Shown here: one piece after another, positions 8,520 through 17,142 of the stretch
Position numbering within the stretch: position 1 is the first letter of the stretch
How the letters are laid out: each line of letters starts with the position of its first letter
Source of the DNA: JAAYHV01 sp964400515
Lineage (GTDB): Bacteria > Bacillota > Clostridia > Peptostreptococcales > Anaerovoracaceae
Direction: 5' to 3'
DNA length: 64,000 nucleotides
Assembly: GCA_964400515.1 (NCBI GenBank)
Contig: CAYNTJ010000003.1
Coordinates: 62,001-126,000 of the forward strand
Program-made: the position numbers and the translations under genes
The notes under the pieces: generated by a model
The model's input: only the letters and a program-made list of their open reading frames with translations
The model's database searches: none
What the model was told of the DNA's origin: nothing

Positions 8520-9281
8520 CTAAATCTCCTTTATAAGCCCAGAAGAAGCCAAGTCATCCAAAACCTCATAGGAGGTTGAATCTATATTAAGTGGAGTAAC
8601 CGTTACATATCCCCTTCTAAGAGCCGCCGCATCAATGTCATCGCCATATTCCGAATAATCAATTGGAACTCCAACGTATTTATATTCATCTGTACCGTCA
8701 ATTTGCTCAAACTTATCCATATAACCCCTGCCCGCAAGTCTTGTCAGTCTTACACCCTTTATTTCTTCCTTAGGCAGATTCGGTGCATTGATGTTCAAAA
8801 CAATATTTGTCGGATACCTGCTTATATCAATGCTTATCATCTCAATGCATAAATCCGTTATATATTCAAACTCTGTGGCTTTGTGATCATCGGTGGACAA
8901 GGCAATCGCATGGTATCCAAAAATAGCAGCCTCCGTGGCAGCCCCCACGGTTCCTGAATAATGGGTATCACTACCAATGTTACTGCCCATATTGATGCCC
9001 GAAATAACCATGTCAACCTCTATCCCCCTTTCCGAAAGCTTTTGCAAGCCCATTTTCACACAATCCGCAGGAGTACCCCCTACTCTAAACGCAATATCGG
9101 CTCCCTCCATGGGAACTTCAATACAAGAAACATTTGTGATTAAGCTAATGCTTTGGGAACTTGCACTCTTTTGAGTATCCGGAGCCGCAACATAAACTGT
9201 AGCCACCTCTCCCATTCTCTTTACCAGATACCTTATGCCGGCAGCATCCATACCATCATCATTTGCTATTAAAACTCTCAT
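8520..9281 (-). CDS. surE: 5'/3'-nucleotidase SurE
   Basis: Metal-dependent nucleoside monophosphate phosphatase. The 253-residue protein begins MRVLIANDDGMDAAGI, with the NDDG metal-binding motif, and has VISGINMGSNIGSDTHYSGTVGAA, the SurE signature. The start shares a base with the stop of the Sir2 gene (TAATG), and the isochorismatase follows directly, so the three form an operon that may act in nucleotide or NAD salvage. That shared role is inference. Confidence 0.94.
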   Translation of the reverse strand: MRVLIANDDGMDAAGIRYLVKRMGEVATVYVAAPDTQKSASSQSISLITNVSCIEVPMEGADIAFRVGGTPADCVKMGLQKLSERGIEVDMVISGINMGSNIGSDTHYSGTVGAATEAAIFGYHAIALSTDDHKATEFEYITDLCIEMISIDISRYPTNIVLNINAPNLPKEEIKGVRLTRLAGRGYMDKFEQIDGTDEYKYVGVPIDYSEYGDDIDAAALRRGYVTVTPLNIDSTSYEVLDDLASSGLIKEI

Positions 9282-10006
9282 TAATCACCCATTACCTTTC
9301 CTATGTTATCATTAATAACCAAGTCCGCCCTATTATCATAGGGAGTCTTGGATTTATTTATCAACACCAGATTTTTTCCCTTAAAATATGTTATTAGCCC
9401 TGCAGCAGGATATACTACCAAAGATGTCCCCCCTATAATAAGGGTATCCGCATTCATAATTGCCATAACAGCTTCATTTATTACACTTTCCCTAAGGGGT
9501 TCTTCATAAAGAACCACATCCGGCTTAATTATACCGCCACATTTGGGGCATATGGGAATGTGGCTTTCACAATTTTTCTCATCCATGATGAATTCCAAAT
9601 CATAAAAAGAATCACATTCAGTACAATAGTTTCTATGAACAGAGCCATGAAGCTCGTGAACTTTTTTCGAGCCCGCAAGCTGATGCAGTCCATCAATGTT
9701 TTGGGTTATTACGGCCTTGACTTTGCCTTCTTCCTCAAGCTTTGCCAAAGCAATATGCGCTTTGTTAGGCTCCGCCTCCCTATATATTAAATTTTCTTTA
9801 TAGTATTTAAAAAAGGTTTCCGTATTTTTTAAATAAAAGCTGTGGGAAATCATCTCCTCCGGAGACAAACCATATTTATTCTTGGCATTATAAAGGCCTT
9901 CTTCAGATCTAAAATCCGGGATATTACTTTCGGTGGAAACTCCCGCACCACCAAAAAAAACCACATTTTTGCTGTCGTTAATAATTTTTCTTAATCTCTC
10001 ATCCAT
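9281..10006 (-). CDS. cobB: NAD-dependent protein deacylase, Sir2 family
   Basis: Removes acyl groups from protein lysines using NAD. The 241-residue protein has GAGVSTESNIPDFRS and the catalytic TQNIDGLHQLAGSKKVHELHGS, then four zinc cysteines as C-x2-C and C-x2-C (YCTECDSF, PICPKCGG). The lengthened GVSTESNIPDFR segment is typical of class U bacterial sirtuins. It leads a three-gene run with surE and the broken hydrolase. The symbol is by family only. Confidence 0.92.
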   Translation of the reverse strand: MDERLRKIINDSKNVVFFGGAGVSTESNIPDFRSEEGLYNAKNKYGLSPEEMISHSFYLKNTETFFKYYKENLIYREAEPNKAHIALAKLEEEGKVKAVITQNIDGLHQLAGSKKVHELHGSVHRNYCTECDSFYDLEFIMDEKNCESHIPICPKCGGIIKPDVVLYEEPLRESVINEAVMAIMNADTLIIGGTSLVVYPAAGLITYFKGKNLVLINKSKTPYDNRADLVINDNIGKVMGD

Positions 10007-10088
10007 ATTTCCACCTCAACAATGATATTGTACCTTAATTATATAAATATGTAAATTAAATAAAGGTTAAATTTAGCATCATCATTTA

Positions 10089-10116
10089 TTGACTATATCA
10101 TGTATATGTGTAAAAA
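10089..10116 (+). promoter_or_regulatory. Possible promoter of the secreted zincin gene
   Basis: TTGACT at 10089-10094 is followed after 16 bases by TAAAAA. The -35 is good and the -10 weak. It is placed correctly for the gene starting at 10139. Confidence 0.4.
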
Positions 10117-10138
10117 TGATACTTAAGGGGTGGTTATT

Positions 10139-10915
10139 ATGAAAAAAATCATAGCATTTATTATATTAATAGGCTTAACGCTGATGCTCATATTGTTGCC
10201 TAAGGACAACTATACGAACAACGGCGAAAAGATAATAGGTTCTTATGATATTAAAAACGGTGAATATTCATATCTTAACAAAACCAAATTTACGGAAGAT
10301 AATCTAGATAAATTGGAAATAATTTCCGATTATATTGAAAATATTTTACCCCGGGAAACCTTTGATATGCTAGATAGCTTGATTATTATGAGTGACGGGA
10401 ACGGTAAAACCTTGGCCTATGTTTATCAAACTAAAAATAAATGGACGCTATGCATAGACTATTTGGACGCCTTGGATGAAGAAAATATTTTGGATGAGGA
10501 TTTTGTTGCTACCCTTTCCCATGAGCTTATGCATCTCATTTCTTTAAATGAAGATCAATTTGATAATACCCAAAGCACAAAGACTTATGAAACCACAGAA
10601 GGTAAGCTTTCATATGCTTCCTATTTAAATCAATTCTATAATTTATTTTGGTTAGATGAAGCAGAAAATCATTCCATGTACCTACTGGACGGAGATGCGG
10701 GGCGAATCAGATATTTTGACGAGCACATTGACATGTTCATAAACGACTATGCCGCCACAAGCCTTGAAGAAGATATTGCGGAATCCTTTGCCGCCTTTGT
10801 TTTATTGGATAAACCAAGGGGAAATAAGATCTATGAGAAAAAGATACTTTTCTTTTATAATTATCCGGAATTAGTTGACATAAGAAACGAAATAAGAAAA
10901 AATAGCGGTGTTTAA
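10139..10915 (+). CDS. Secreted or membrane-anchored zincin-like metalloprotease, unknown family
   Basis: I do not recognise a named family. The ATG at 10139 is preferred over the GTG nine bases upstream because AAGGGGTGG then sits five bases before it. Residues 4-20 are strongly hydrophobic (signal anchor). At 128-132 the protein has HELMH, the zinc and catalytic site of gluzincin/metzincin peptidases, and EDIAESFAAFV at 211-221 could give the third ligand, Glu215. Without a Cys after the hydrophobic stretch it is not a lipoprotein. It is a single-gene unit transcribed towards the nitroreductase. The peptidase role is inferred from the motif alone. Confidence 0.75.
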   Translation: MKKIIAFIILIGLTLMLILLPKDNYTNNGEKIIGSYDIKNGEYSYLNKTKFTEDNLDKLEIISDYIENILPRETFDMLDSLIIMSDGNGKTLAYVYQTKNKWTLCIDYLDALDEENILDEDFVATLSHELMHLISLNEDQFDNTQSTKTYETTEGKLSYASYLNQFYNLFWLDEAENHSMYLLDGDAGRIRYFDEHIDMFINDYAATSLEEDIAESFAAFVLLDKPRGNKIYEKKILFFYNYPELVDIRNEIRKNSGV

Positions 10916-10924
10916 ACCGCTATT
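10893..10924 (-). terminator. Terminator after the nitroreductase, overlapping the zincin stop
   Basis: AATAGCGG (10901-10908) pairs with CCGCTATT (10917-10924). On the minus strand the stem is followed by TTTTTTCTTATTTC, so it ends nitroreductase transcripts. On the plus strand there is no T run. The hairpin spans both stop codons. Confidence 0.75.
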
Positions 10925-11579
10925 CAACATATGTATAAATATCATCAAATTCTTTTTTTCTTGGGCTTTTCTGGTCCTCTTCAGGTACCCCCATAGCTAT
11001 CATACAAGCCATAAAGTATCCTTCTTTTTCAAACCCGACTTCCTCTTTTAGCAAAGCTTCAATTTCTTTAGCTGCATAATTTCCGCTGGTAAGCCAACAG
11101 GTACCATAACCCATGTCAATAGCCTTCAATGTGAAATTCTCCATGGCAGCACCTAAGCTCTGCATACCGGGACTTCTATAATCTATTAAATCCCATAGCT
11201 CTTCCTCTTCTGCCCCCACCATTTTAAGCTCATTATAACCGGAGGGAGTGTAAACCTTGCTGTATACCACAGTAAGTACCGGGGCATTTATGAAAAATCT
11301 TGTAAAGTGTTTATAGAATTTTCTAAATCTGTTGCCTTGCTCTTCGTCAATTTTATCCATTTTACCGGCTATCTCTTCATTTTTATTACCGATTGCATTG
11401 GCAATTTTTACTTTTAAATCCTGATTCTTAATGGCAATGAAATGCCAGTTTTGAATATTTTTACCCGAAGGCGCCTTTGCCGCCGCCGCTATAATTTCTT
11501 TAATATCTTCTTCCGGGATATCTATGTCCTTATATTTTCTTATACTCTGCCTTGTTTCAATAATCTTATTTAATTCCAT
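10920..11579 (-). CDS. Nitroreductase family flavoprotein
   Basis: FMN-dependent oxidoreductase of the nitroreductase fold. It starts MELNKIIETRQSIRKYKD; the ATG at 11579 is six bases after GGGAGG and preferred over the upstream TTG. ETRQSIRKYKD and AAAKAPSGKNIQNWHF are the FMN-binding segments, and LGAAMENFTLKAIDMGYGTCWLTSG is the second typical block. The 219-residue length fits. The physiological substrate cannot be told. The gene stands alone between the MocR regulator and the zincin. Confidence 0.88.
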   Translation of the reverse strand: MELNKIIETRQSIRKYKDIDIPEEDIKEIIAAAAKAPSGKNIQNWHFIAIKNQDLKVKIANAIGNKNEEIAGKMDKIDEEQGNRFRKFYKHFTRFFINAPVLTVVYSKVYTPSGYNELKMVGAEEEELWDLIDYRSPGMQSLGAAMENFTLKAIDMGYGTCWLTSGNYAAKEIEALLKEEVGFEKEGYFMACMIAMGVPEEDQKSPRKKEFDDIYTYVE

Positions 11580-11635
11580 CTTCAACCTCCCTTTTCAATA
11601 TGAATATACTAACAAATATCACTTCATATGACAAC

Positions 11636-13012
11636 CTATTTATTAATTTTATTTATCAAACCCTTTATGGTTTCATCCATAATTTCAATGGGAATCTTAT
11701 TGTAATAAAATGATACCATTTTTTTATTCTCATCTCCCAATTCTAAAATAGGCCTTAATAATACTCCGCAGTTTTTTGCCTTTTCCACAATTTCATTTAA
11801 ATCATAATCCGTCTTTATTCCCAAGGTTATATTGATACCGGATTTAGTATTAGTAAGCTCAATAAAATCCGATCCGTACTTTTCTATACATCTCACCGCT
11901 TCATTTAGCTTCTGGGAAAATAATCGACGGCATTTCTTTATATTTCTGTAATAATGACCATCCTCCATAAAAAAGGACAAGCATAATTGCTCCGACTTTG
12001 AACATGTTTGGCTGTAAAGGTTTTTAATCCTACCGAAAACCTCTGCAAATTGCGGATTAAGGATCACATAGCTTATCTTAATGGCGTTAAAAAGGGTGGA
12101 GGAAAAAGAACCCATATATATAACCCTATCCTTGGCATCCAAACTTTTTAGTGCAGGAATAGGTCTTCCAAAATATCTCAGCTCGCTGTCATAATCATCC
12201 TCTAGTATATAGCTATCATTGTCATCCGCCCACTTTAACAATTCATATCTCCTACCTATGGGCATAACAGAGCCCGAAGGAAATTGATTGGAGGGGCTTA
12301 CATAAACAAGAGATTTGATATTTGTGGGTAACTTTTCTATTGTAATACCGTCCTCTTTTATGGGCACCTTGGTTATTGTCAAATTGGCATCCTTAAATAT
12401 ATTCTGAATGGGCAGATATCCCGGGGCTTCCGTTGATACATGATTTATCTTTAAAAGTCTCAAAATACGAGTTAAATGAGTTGTCAATTGTTGAGCTCCC
12501 GCTCCTATTACAATTTGATCCGGGCTACAATGAACACCTCTGCTTGAATAAACATATCTGGCTATTTCATACCTGAGCTTATACTCCCCTTGGGAATCAC
12601 TTTCCATATGAAGAAGATGGGAATATTCATTGAAAACCTTTGCCATTGATTTTTTCCATTTGGCAAAGTCAAAGGATTCCATATCATATAAATATGTATT
12701 ATCTGCATCCGCTTCATACTCCTCTATCTTGGGCGGCCGCAAAATAAGCTCCTGTTCCTGCTTGTAAATGTCAGATACATAATAGCCGGATTTTGGTAAG
12801 CTGCTTATATATCCTTCCACTAAAAGCTGAGAGTAAGCCGCATCTACGGTGGTAACGCTTACCCCCAAACTTTTTGATAATCTCCTTATGGAAGGCAGCT
12901 TCTCTCCGGTCTTTATTCTGCCCTTTAATATGTCATTTTTTGCAAGATTAAAAATCTGTATATATAGTATTTCATCAGAACTGTTATCTATTGCCCAATA
13001 ATCGCTAATCAT
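11636..13012 (-). CDS. MocR/PdxR-type transcriptional regulator (GntR HTH fused to aminotransferase fold)
   Basis: Residues 1-75 are a GntR winged helix (GRIKTGEKLPSIRRLSKSLGVSVTTVDAAYSQL). From about 110 on the protein is a class I aminotransferase-like domain with VYVSPSNQFPSG and DDYDSELRYFGRP, plus YMGSFSSTLFNAIKISYV. The last is where the PLP Lys normally sits (SxSK); here the site reads SSTLFNAIKI, so attachment is less certain. MocR proteins sense PLP or amino compounds. The gene is divergent from an ECF substrate-binding subunit, which suggests vitamin B6 control (PdxR type). Confidence 0.88.
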   Translation of the reverse strand: MISDYWAIDNSSDEILYIQIFNLAKNDILKGRIKTGEKLPSIRRLSKSLGVSVTTVDAAYSQLLVEGYISSLPKSGYYVSDIYKQEQELILRPPKIEEYEADADNTYLYDMESFDFAKWKKSMAKVFNEYSHLLHMESDSQGEYKLRYEIARYVYSSRGVHCSPDQIVIGAGAQQLTTHLTRILRLLKINHVSTEAPGYLPIQNIFKDANLTITKVPIKEDGITIEKLPTNIKSLVYVSPSNQFPSGSVMPIGRRYELLKWADDNDSYILEDDYDSELRYFGRPIPALKSLDAKDRVIYMGSFSSTLFNAIKISYVILNPQFAEVFGRIKNLYSQTCSKSEQLCLSFFMEDGHYYRNIKKCRRLFSQKLNEAVRCIEKYGSDFIELTNTKSGINITLGIKTDYDLNEIVEKAKNCGVLLRPILELGDENKKMVSFYYNKIPIEIMDETIKGLINKINK

Positions 13013-13031
13013 AATGGCATTTAATCCTTTC

Positions 13032-13075
13032 TGTACTTTTCTAAATTAAATTAATTGCATATTTTAATAAGTACA
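13032..13075. promoter_or_regulatory. Inverted repeat between mocR-type gene and ECF gene, candidate operator
   Basis: TGTACTT (13032-13038) and AAGTACA (13069-13075) form a perfect 7-base inverted repeat separated by 30 bases. The right arm overlaps the -35 (TTGTAC) of a minus-strand promoter, TTGTAC-17-TAATTT, that would serve the regulator gene. This is a natural place for autoregulation and for control of the divergent transporter gene. Binding is inferred. Confidence 0.45.
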
Positions 13076-13126
13076 ATTCACTGTTATTATATACATACAA
13101 TCAAAATATGTCAACGGAGATAAAAA

Positions 13127-13660
13127 ATGAGAGATAATAAAAGCAAGAATTTAATAATAACTGCCCTTATGATTGCCATAGTAGCAATAGCCACAATGTT
13201 TATCAGAATACCAACAGTAAACGGGTATATTAATCTGGGGGATGCCATGGTATATCTTTCGGCATTTATTCTCGGAAAAAAATACGGTGCTTTGTCGGCG
13301 GGATTAGGCTCTGCCCTGGGAGATGTCTTGGGAGGCTATGCCATATGGGCACCTTGGACCTTTGTCATAAAAGGGCTCATGGCTTTAATTGCAGGATATT
13401 TTTTCGAAAAAAGCCTAAATCACAAAAAAATAGCCGGCATGCCAATTATGACATATGCCGGTATGATAATGGCGGGGCTTGAGATGTGCCTGGGCTACTA
13501 CATAGCAAACGGCACCATATACGGAAACTGGATAGTGGCCCTTGGAGAAGTACTTCCAAACATCGGCCAATTCAGTGTGGGTATAGTAATTTCAGTCATA
13601 CTTGTAAAAGCATTATCAAAAACCCCTGTTAAAAACTTTTTTAAGTACGAAATCAATTGA
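13127..13660 (+). CDS. ECF transporter substrate-binding (S) component, possibly for vitamin B6
   Basis: A 177-residue integral membrane protein with about five or six hydrophobic segments and the ECF S-component N-terminus (LIITALMIAIVAIATMFIRIP, then GYINLGDAMVYLSAFILGKKYGALSAGLGSALGD, broken here by loops). It should pair with a shared EcfAAT energising module encoded elsewhere. The divergent MocR/PdxR-type regulator suggests pyridoxine or a related compound (PdxU2-like), known from Firmicutes regulon studies. The last codons lie in a palindrome shared with the next convergent gene. Confidence 0.82.
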   Translation: MRDNKSKNLIITALMIAIVAIATMFIRIPTVNGYINLGDAMVYLSAFILGKKYGALSAGLGSALGDVLGGYAIWAPWTFVIKGLMALIAGYFFEKSLNHKKIAGMPIMTYAGMIMAGLEMCLGYYIANGTIYGNWIVALGEVLPNIGQFSVGIVISVILVKALSKTPVKNFFKYEIN

Positions 13661-13670
13661 TTTCGTACTT
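13643..13670. terminator. Perfect 28-base palindrome ending two convergent genes
   Basis: AAGTACGAAATCAA and its exact reverse complement TTGATTTCGTACTT abut at 13656/13657. Read on either strand the sequence encodes Lys-Tyr-Glu-Ile-Asn-stop, so the ECF gene and the sigma-54 activator gene both end in KYEIN. On the plus strand the hairpin is followed by TTGTTTTTTC, a fair T run, so it should end ECF transcripts. On the minus strand A residues follow, so it is a poor terminator there. Confidence 0.8.
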
Positions 13671-15737
13671 TTGTTTTTTCCTCATAAGTTTCGCCTGGGT
13701 AATTCCCAAAAAATCCGCCGCCTTTCTGGTGGTTCCCTCCTTCTTAAGGGCATACTCTATAAGTCTTACCTCCTGATTTTTTATGAGCTCTTCAAATTCG
13801 ATTTTATTGCCTTCAGATATGGTTTTTCTTAAATTATCAATTACATCATCATATACTTTACCATGTATCAGCTTTTCCACATCGGAAACAAATACCGTAT
13901 CTTCCTTGGAATTTATTACTAATCTATGCATCATATTTTCAAGCTCCCGGACATTGCCCGGCCAGCTATAGCTTTGAAGGGCTTTTATGGCTCCATCTTC
14001 AAAACTCTTTTCAATTCCATACTTTCTACAGTATTTATCCAAAAAAGCCCTGGAAAGACAAACAACATCCTCTTCCCTTTCCCTTAAAGGAGGCACCGTA
14101 ATAAGGCTGATGTTTAATCTGTAATACAGATCCTCTCTGAACTTACCGCCGTTTACAAGTTCCATCAATGGAATATTATTGGCACATATAACCCTTACAT
14201 TTACATTTATCTGTTTTGTGCCGCCAACTCTGTAAAAAGCATTTTCCTGTAAAACCCTAAGCAGCTTGCTTTGCATATTTAATGAGAGTTGCCCTATTTC
14301 ATCCAAAAATAGCACCCCTCCGTTTGCCAACTCAAAATAACCCTTCTTACCTTCTCTGTTTGCCCCGGTAAATGCCCCGGCATCATAACCGAAAAACTCT
14401 GATTCCGCTAGATTTTCTTGTATGGTGGCACAGTTTACTTTTATGCATGAGTTTCCGTTTCTGCTACTGTTTTTATGGATTATTTCCATTATTTTTTCTT
14501 TACCTGTTCCGGTTTCCCCTTCTATAATCACATTACAGTCATATTTTGCAACATTTAAGACCTCCCCCACCAGATCCTCTGTCACCGGACTCATGTACAC
14601 AAAATCATCAATCTTGGCCACTCTGTTTTGCATCATATTTCTTTTTCTTCTTACGGAAAAACCTCTATCTTTTTCTGCCTCTTCATATATTTTGTTAATC
14701 TCATCCAGCTGCTCAACATTACTTAATACCAGTTCCTCGGTAAAAGCATTTGAGTTTTCAAGCTCTTGGTTAAGAATCCTGCTATGTATATTTTTACCCA
14801 TGCTTTCCGCTATCAATGTGGCAATTTCATAACCATTTGTTATGCTGGCAAACAGAACCATTCCTTCGTTTTTAACCATCATAACCGTAAATACTTCGGC
14901 ACCCTTTATATCCTCGCAATTAACTATGAGATCCTTCTTTTTTCCAACATTTTCATCCAAGGAATTGATGGCATTCATGGGCTCTCCTAAATTTAGTATG
15001 GAAACTGAATCCGCCCATATTCCCATAACCTTTTTAACATCTTCATAATTATAGTTTTCTATACATTCGTAATCAAAAACCAGGTCAAGATGACAATTCC
15101 CGCCCACTGCTTTTCTGACAGAGCTAAGATAGTATGCCGCGGAAACCAAATCCTTACCGATTACCATGATGTTCATTCCTTTTTTTGCCAATTTATATAC
15201 ATTATGCAAGGTCCCTTCCTCGTCAACGGAAACCATGGTGTACCTTATGTGCTTCATGTCCCCTGTATACCTGGCAGTGGCGAGAAAAACTATGGCATAG
15301 CCTTCCAGTTCTACTTGTGCATAATCATGATTTATCTCTATAACCCTATCAACATGCATGGGGATACCACATGATGTTGTTATGCTTAAAAACTCATCTC
15401 CCACCTTTAACCCGGTGTTCCTTTCGTATTCCTCTCCCATCTCAGCTACATGGCCGAATATTACCCCGGCGGAATTTGTAAAAGGATTATGCAGCTTACC
15501 CCTCTTCTCAACAATATCAATAATTTTAGCCTTTATTTTTTCATCATCGTAATTACAGGAATTGGCCAGCTGTTGATAGTTATCCCTTTCCAGCTGAAAA
15601 TATTTAAGCTTTATTCTGGCCTCGTTCGCATTTATTTTTTCTCCGGCATCCAATTTCCAAGCGGTAACCGGTACAGTTCCCAAAGGCTCTATCACCCTGT
15701 CCAAGCCGCAATTTAAATTATTAAAATCATTTCCCAT
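13653..15737 (-). CDS. Sigma-54-dependent activator with N-terminal 3,5-diaminohexanoate dehydrogenase-like sensor
   Basis: 694 residues. Residues about 375-605 are a sigma-54 AAA+ domain: Walker A GETGTGKE (407-414), the sigma-54 contact loop GAFTGA (454-459), Walker B VLFLDEIG (475-482), then WPGNVRELE (592-600). Residues 657-690 are a Fis-type helix-turn-helix (RKAADFLGITQAKLMRKK). Residues 1-335 resemble L-erythro-3,5-diaminohexanoate dehydrogenase (Kdd) of lysine fermentation: DRVIEPLGTVPVTAWKLD, DIVEKRGKLHNPFTNSAG, LKVGDEFLSITT and DLIVNCEDIKGAEVF all have Kdd-like order. The glycine-rich NAD loop is degenerate (VIGKDLVSAA, 192-201), so it is probably a sensor, not an enzyme. It follows apbE by nine bases. 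Confidence 0.88.
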   Translation of the reverse strand: MGNDFNNLNCGLDRVIEPLGTVPVTAWKLDAGEKINANEARIKLKYFQLERDNYQQLANSCNYDDEKIKAKIIDIVEKRGKLHNPFTNSAGVIFGHVAEMGEEYERNTGLKVGDEFLSITTSCGIPMHVDRVIEINHDYAQVELEGYAIVFLATARYTGDMKHIRYTMVSVDEEGTLHNVYKLAKKGMNIMVIGKDLVSAAYYLSSVRKAVGGNCHLDLVFDYECIENYNYEDVKKVMGIWADSVSILNLGEPMNAINSLDENVGKKKDLIVNCEDIKGAEVFTVMMVKNEGMVLFASITNGYEIATLIAESMGKNIHSRILNQELENSNAFTEELVLSNVEQLDEINKIYEEAEKDRGFSVRRKRNMMQNRVAKIDDFVYMSPVTEDLVGEVLNVAKYDCNVIIEGETGTGKEKIMEIIHKNSSRNGNSCIKVNCATIQENLAESEFFGYDAGAFTGANREGKKGYFELANGGVLFLDEIGQLSLNMQSKLLRVLQENAFYRVGGTKQINVNVRVICANNIPLMELVNGGKFREDLYYRLNISLITVPPLREREEDVVCLSRAFLDKYCRKYGIEKSFEDGAIKALQSYSWPGNVRELENMMHRLVINSKEDTVFVSDVEKLIHGKVYDDVIDNLRKTISEGNKIEFEELIKNQEVRLIEYALKKEGTTRKAADFLGITQAKLMRKKQKYEIN

Positions 15738-15746
15738 ACATCACCT

Positions 15747-16757
15747 CTATTTTTCGTAAAAAATAAAATTTTCAGAAAAAATATAATCCCCATCTGTAGT
15801 TATAAACATGGCCTCAACGCCCTCAGTTTCTTCAATTATTTCCATTCCTTTTTTACTGCCCAATATCAAACAAATTGTACTAAGTGCATCGCAATCCATG
15901 GACATTCCCTTATTTGCCACCAAACTTACTGCTTCCAAATCGCTTTCCACAGGATAGCCCGTTTCTATATCAAGTATATGATGATAAACTTTTCCTCTAT
16001 ATTCGAAGTTCCTTTCGTACACACCCGAAGTAACAACGGTTGAATTTCTCACCTTAACCGTTCCCACTATTTCCGTCATCTGACTATACGGTCTTTCAAT
16101 GCCTATTACAAAGTCATCCCCATTATTCTTGTTCCCTATGGCCACAATATTACCCCCCAGGTTTACCACCGCAGAAGTTACCCCCGATTCTTCCAATGCT
16201 TCGGTAACTTTATCAGCAATATAGCCCTTGGCAATTCCTCCCAAATCAATTTTTGCTTCCGGATCCACCATTTTAATATCATTTCCGTCAATTACAATAT
16301 TTTCATAGCCTATGTGCTTAACCGCCTCTTCGATATCAAGTTCATCAGGTAACACGGGGTTTACCCCATGAAAATCCCATAGATCAGTAAGTCTTCCCAC
16401 GGTTATATCAAAAGCACCTTCAGTAAGATCAGAATAATATACACCTTTTTTAATCAATTCCAAAGTATCTTCATCCACAGTTACCCATTCACCTGCAGCC
16501 CCATTTATTTTGCTGACATCACTGCTATCTATGGTTTTACTAAGCAGGTTTTCATAATATGAGCAAACTTCAAAGGTGTTGTCTATTGCATCATTTGCAT
16601 CTTTTTCTTTCATATCGTATACTGTTATGGTACATATCGTATCAAGGTAATAACCTGTTTTAGAAATTGGTTCTGTATTATTAACCTTAAGATATGCTAT
16701 AATTAGTAATGCAATTATTGCAATAAATATTATTAAATAGGTAAATTTATTTTTCAT
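15747..16757 (-). CDS. apbE: FAD:protein FMN transferase
   Basis: Attaches FMN covalently to Thr/Ser in proteins such as RnfG and RnfD. The start at 16757 (MKNKFTYLIIFIAI) has AAAGGA upstream and gives 336 residues; the frame is open further up. Residues 5-23 form a membrane anchor or signal without a lipobox Cys. Family motifs are GYYLDTICTITVYD, VDLGG-like KIDLGGIAKGYIAD, AVVNLGGNIVAIG and HHILDIETGYPV, and the C-terminal DALSTICLILG. It lies about 1.3 kb from the Rnf operon and is head-to-head with the NusG-II gene, with only 25 bases between starts. Confidence 0.92.
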   Translation of the reverse strand: MKNKFTYLIIFIAIIALLIIAYLKVNNTEPISKTGYYLDTICTITVYDMKEKDANDAIDNTFEVCSYYENLLSKTIDSSDVSKINGAAGEWVTVDEDTLELIKKGVYYSDLTEGAFDITVGRLTDLWDFHGVNPVLPDELDIEEAVKHIGYENIVIDGNDIKMVDPEAKIDLGGIAKGYIADKVTEALEESGVTSAVVNLGGNIVAIGNKNNGDDFVIGIERPYSQMTEIVGTVKVRNSTVVTSGVYERNFEYRGKVYHHILDIETGYPVESDLEAVSLVANKGMSMDCDALSTICLILGSKKGMEIIEETEGVEAMFITTDGDYIFSENFIFYEK

Positions 16758-16782
16758 TGGTTTTCCTTTCTTTGGAGCGTTT

Positions 16783-17142
16783 ATGTTTAAAAAAGCAGAC
16801 ATCTTTTTATATATAATAATATTGGTAATCGGTTTAGTATCCACCTATTACATAGCCAGCCTAGGTACCCCGGGAAGCAGCGTAAGAATAACTGTAGACG
16901 GGGAGCTTTATGGTACTTACCCTTTAAGCGTGGACAATACCATAGTAATTAATCAGGACGAAGCCCAAAATATTATAGTTATTTCCGGCGGTAAGGTATC
17001 CATGGCAGATTCAAACTGTCCAAACAAAACCTGTGTTAATCACAGTCCCATAGGTAATGCCGGTGAAACCATAGTGTGCCTGCCCCACAAAGTCTTAATA
17101 GAAATCATAGGAGGTGATGAATATGACGGAATCTCCAGCTAA
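16783..17142 (+). CDS. NusG domain II-containing small membrane-anchored protein
   Basis: 119 residues: one N-terminal transmembrane helix (residues 7-25), then a beta-rich domain, RITVDGELYGTYPLSVDNTIVI, ending with SNCPNKTCVNHSPI and ETIVCLPHKVLIEI. This Cys-containing block is typical of NusG-II proteins that occur beside apbE and Gx-family genes. Its biochemical role is unknown; the domain faces outward if the single helix is an N-in anchor. It overlaps the next gene by 20 bases, so the two are co-translated. Confidence 0.82.
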   Translation: MFKKADIFLYIIILVIGLVSTYYIASLGTPGSSVRITVDGELYGTYPLSVDNTIVINQDEAQNIIVISGGKVSMADSNCPNKTCVNHSPIGNAGETIVCLPHKVLIEIIGGDEYDGISS

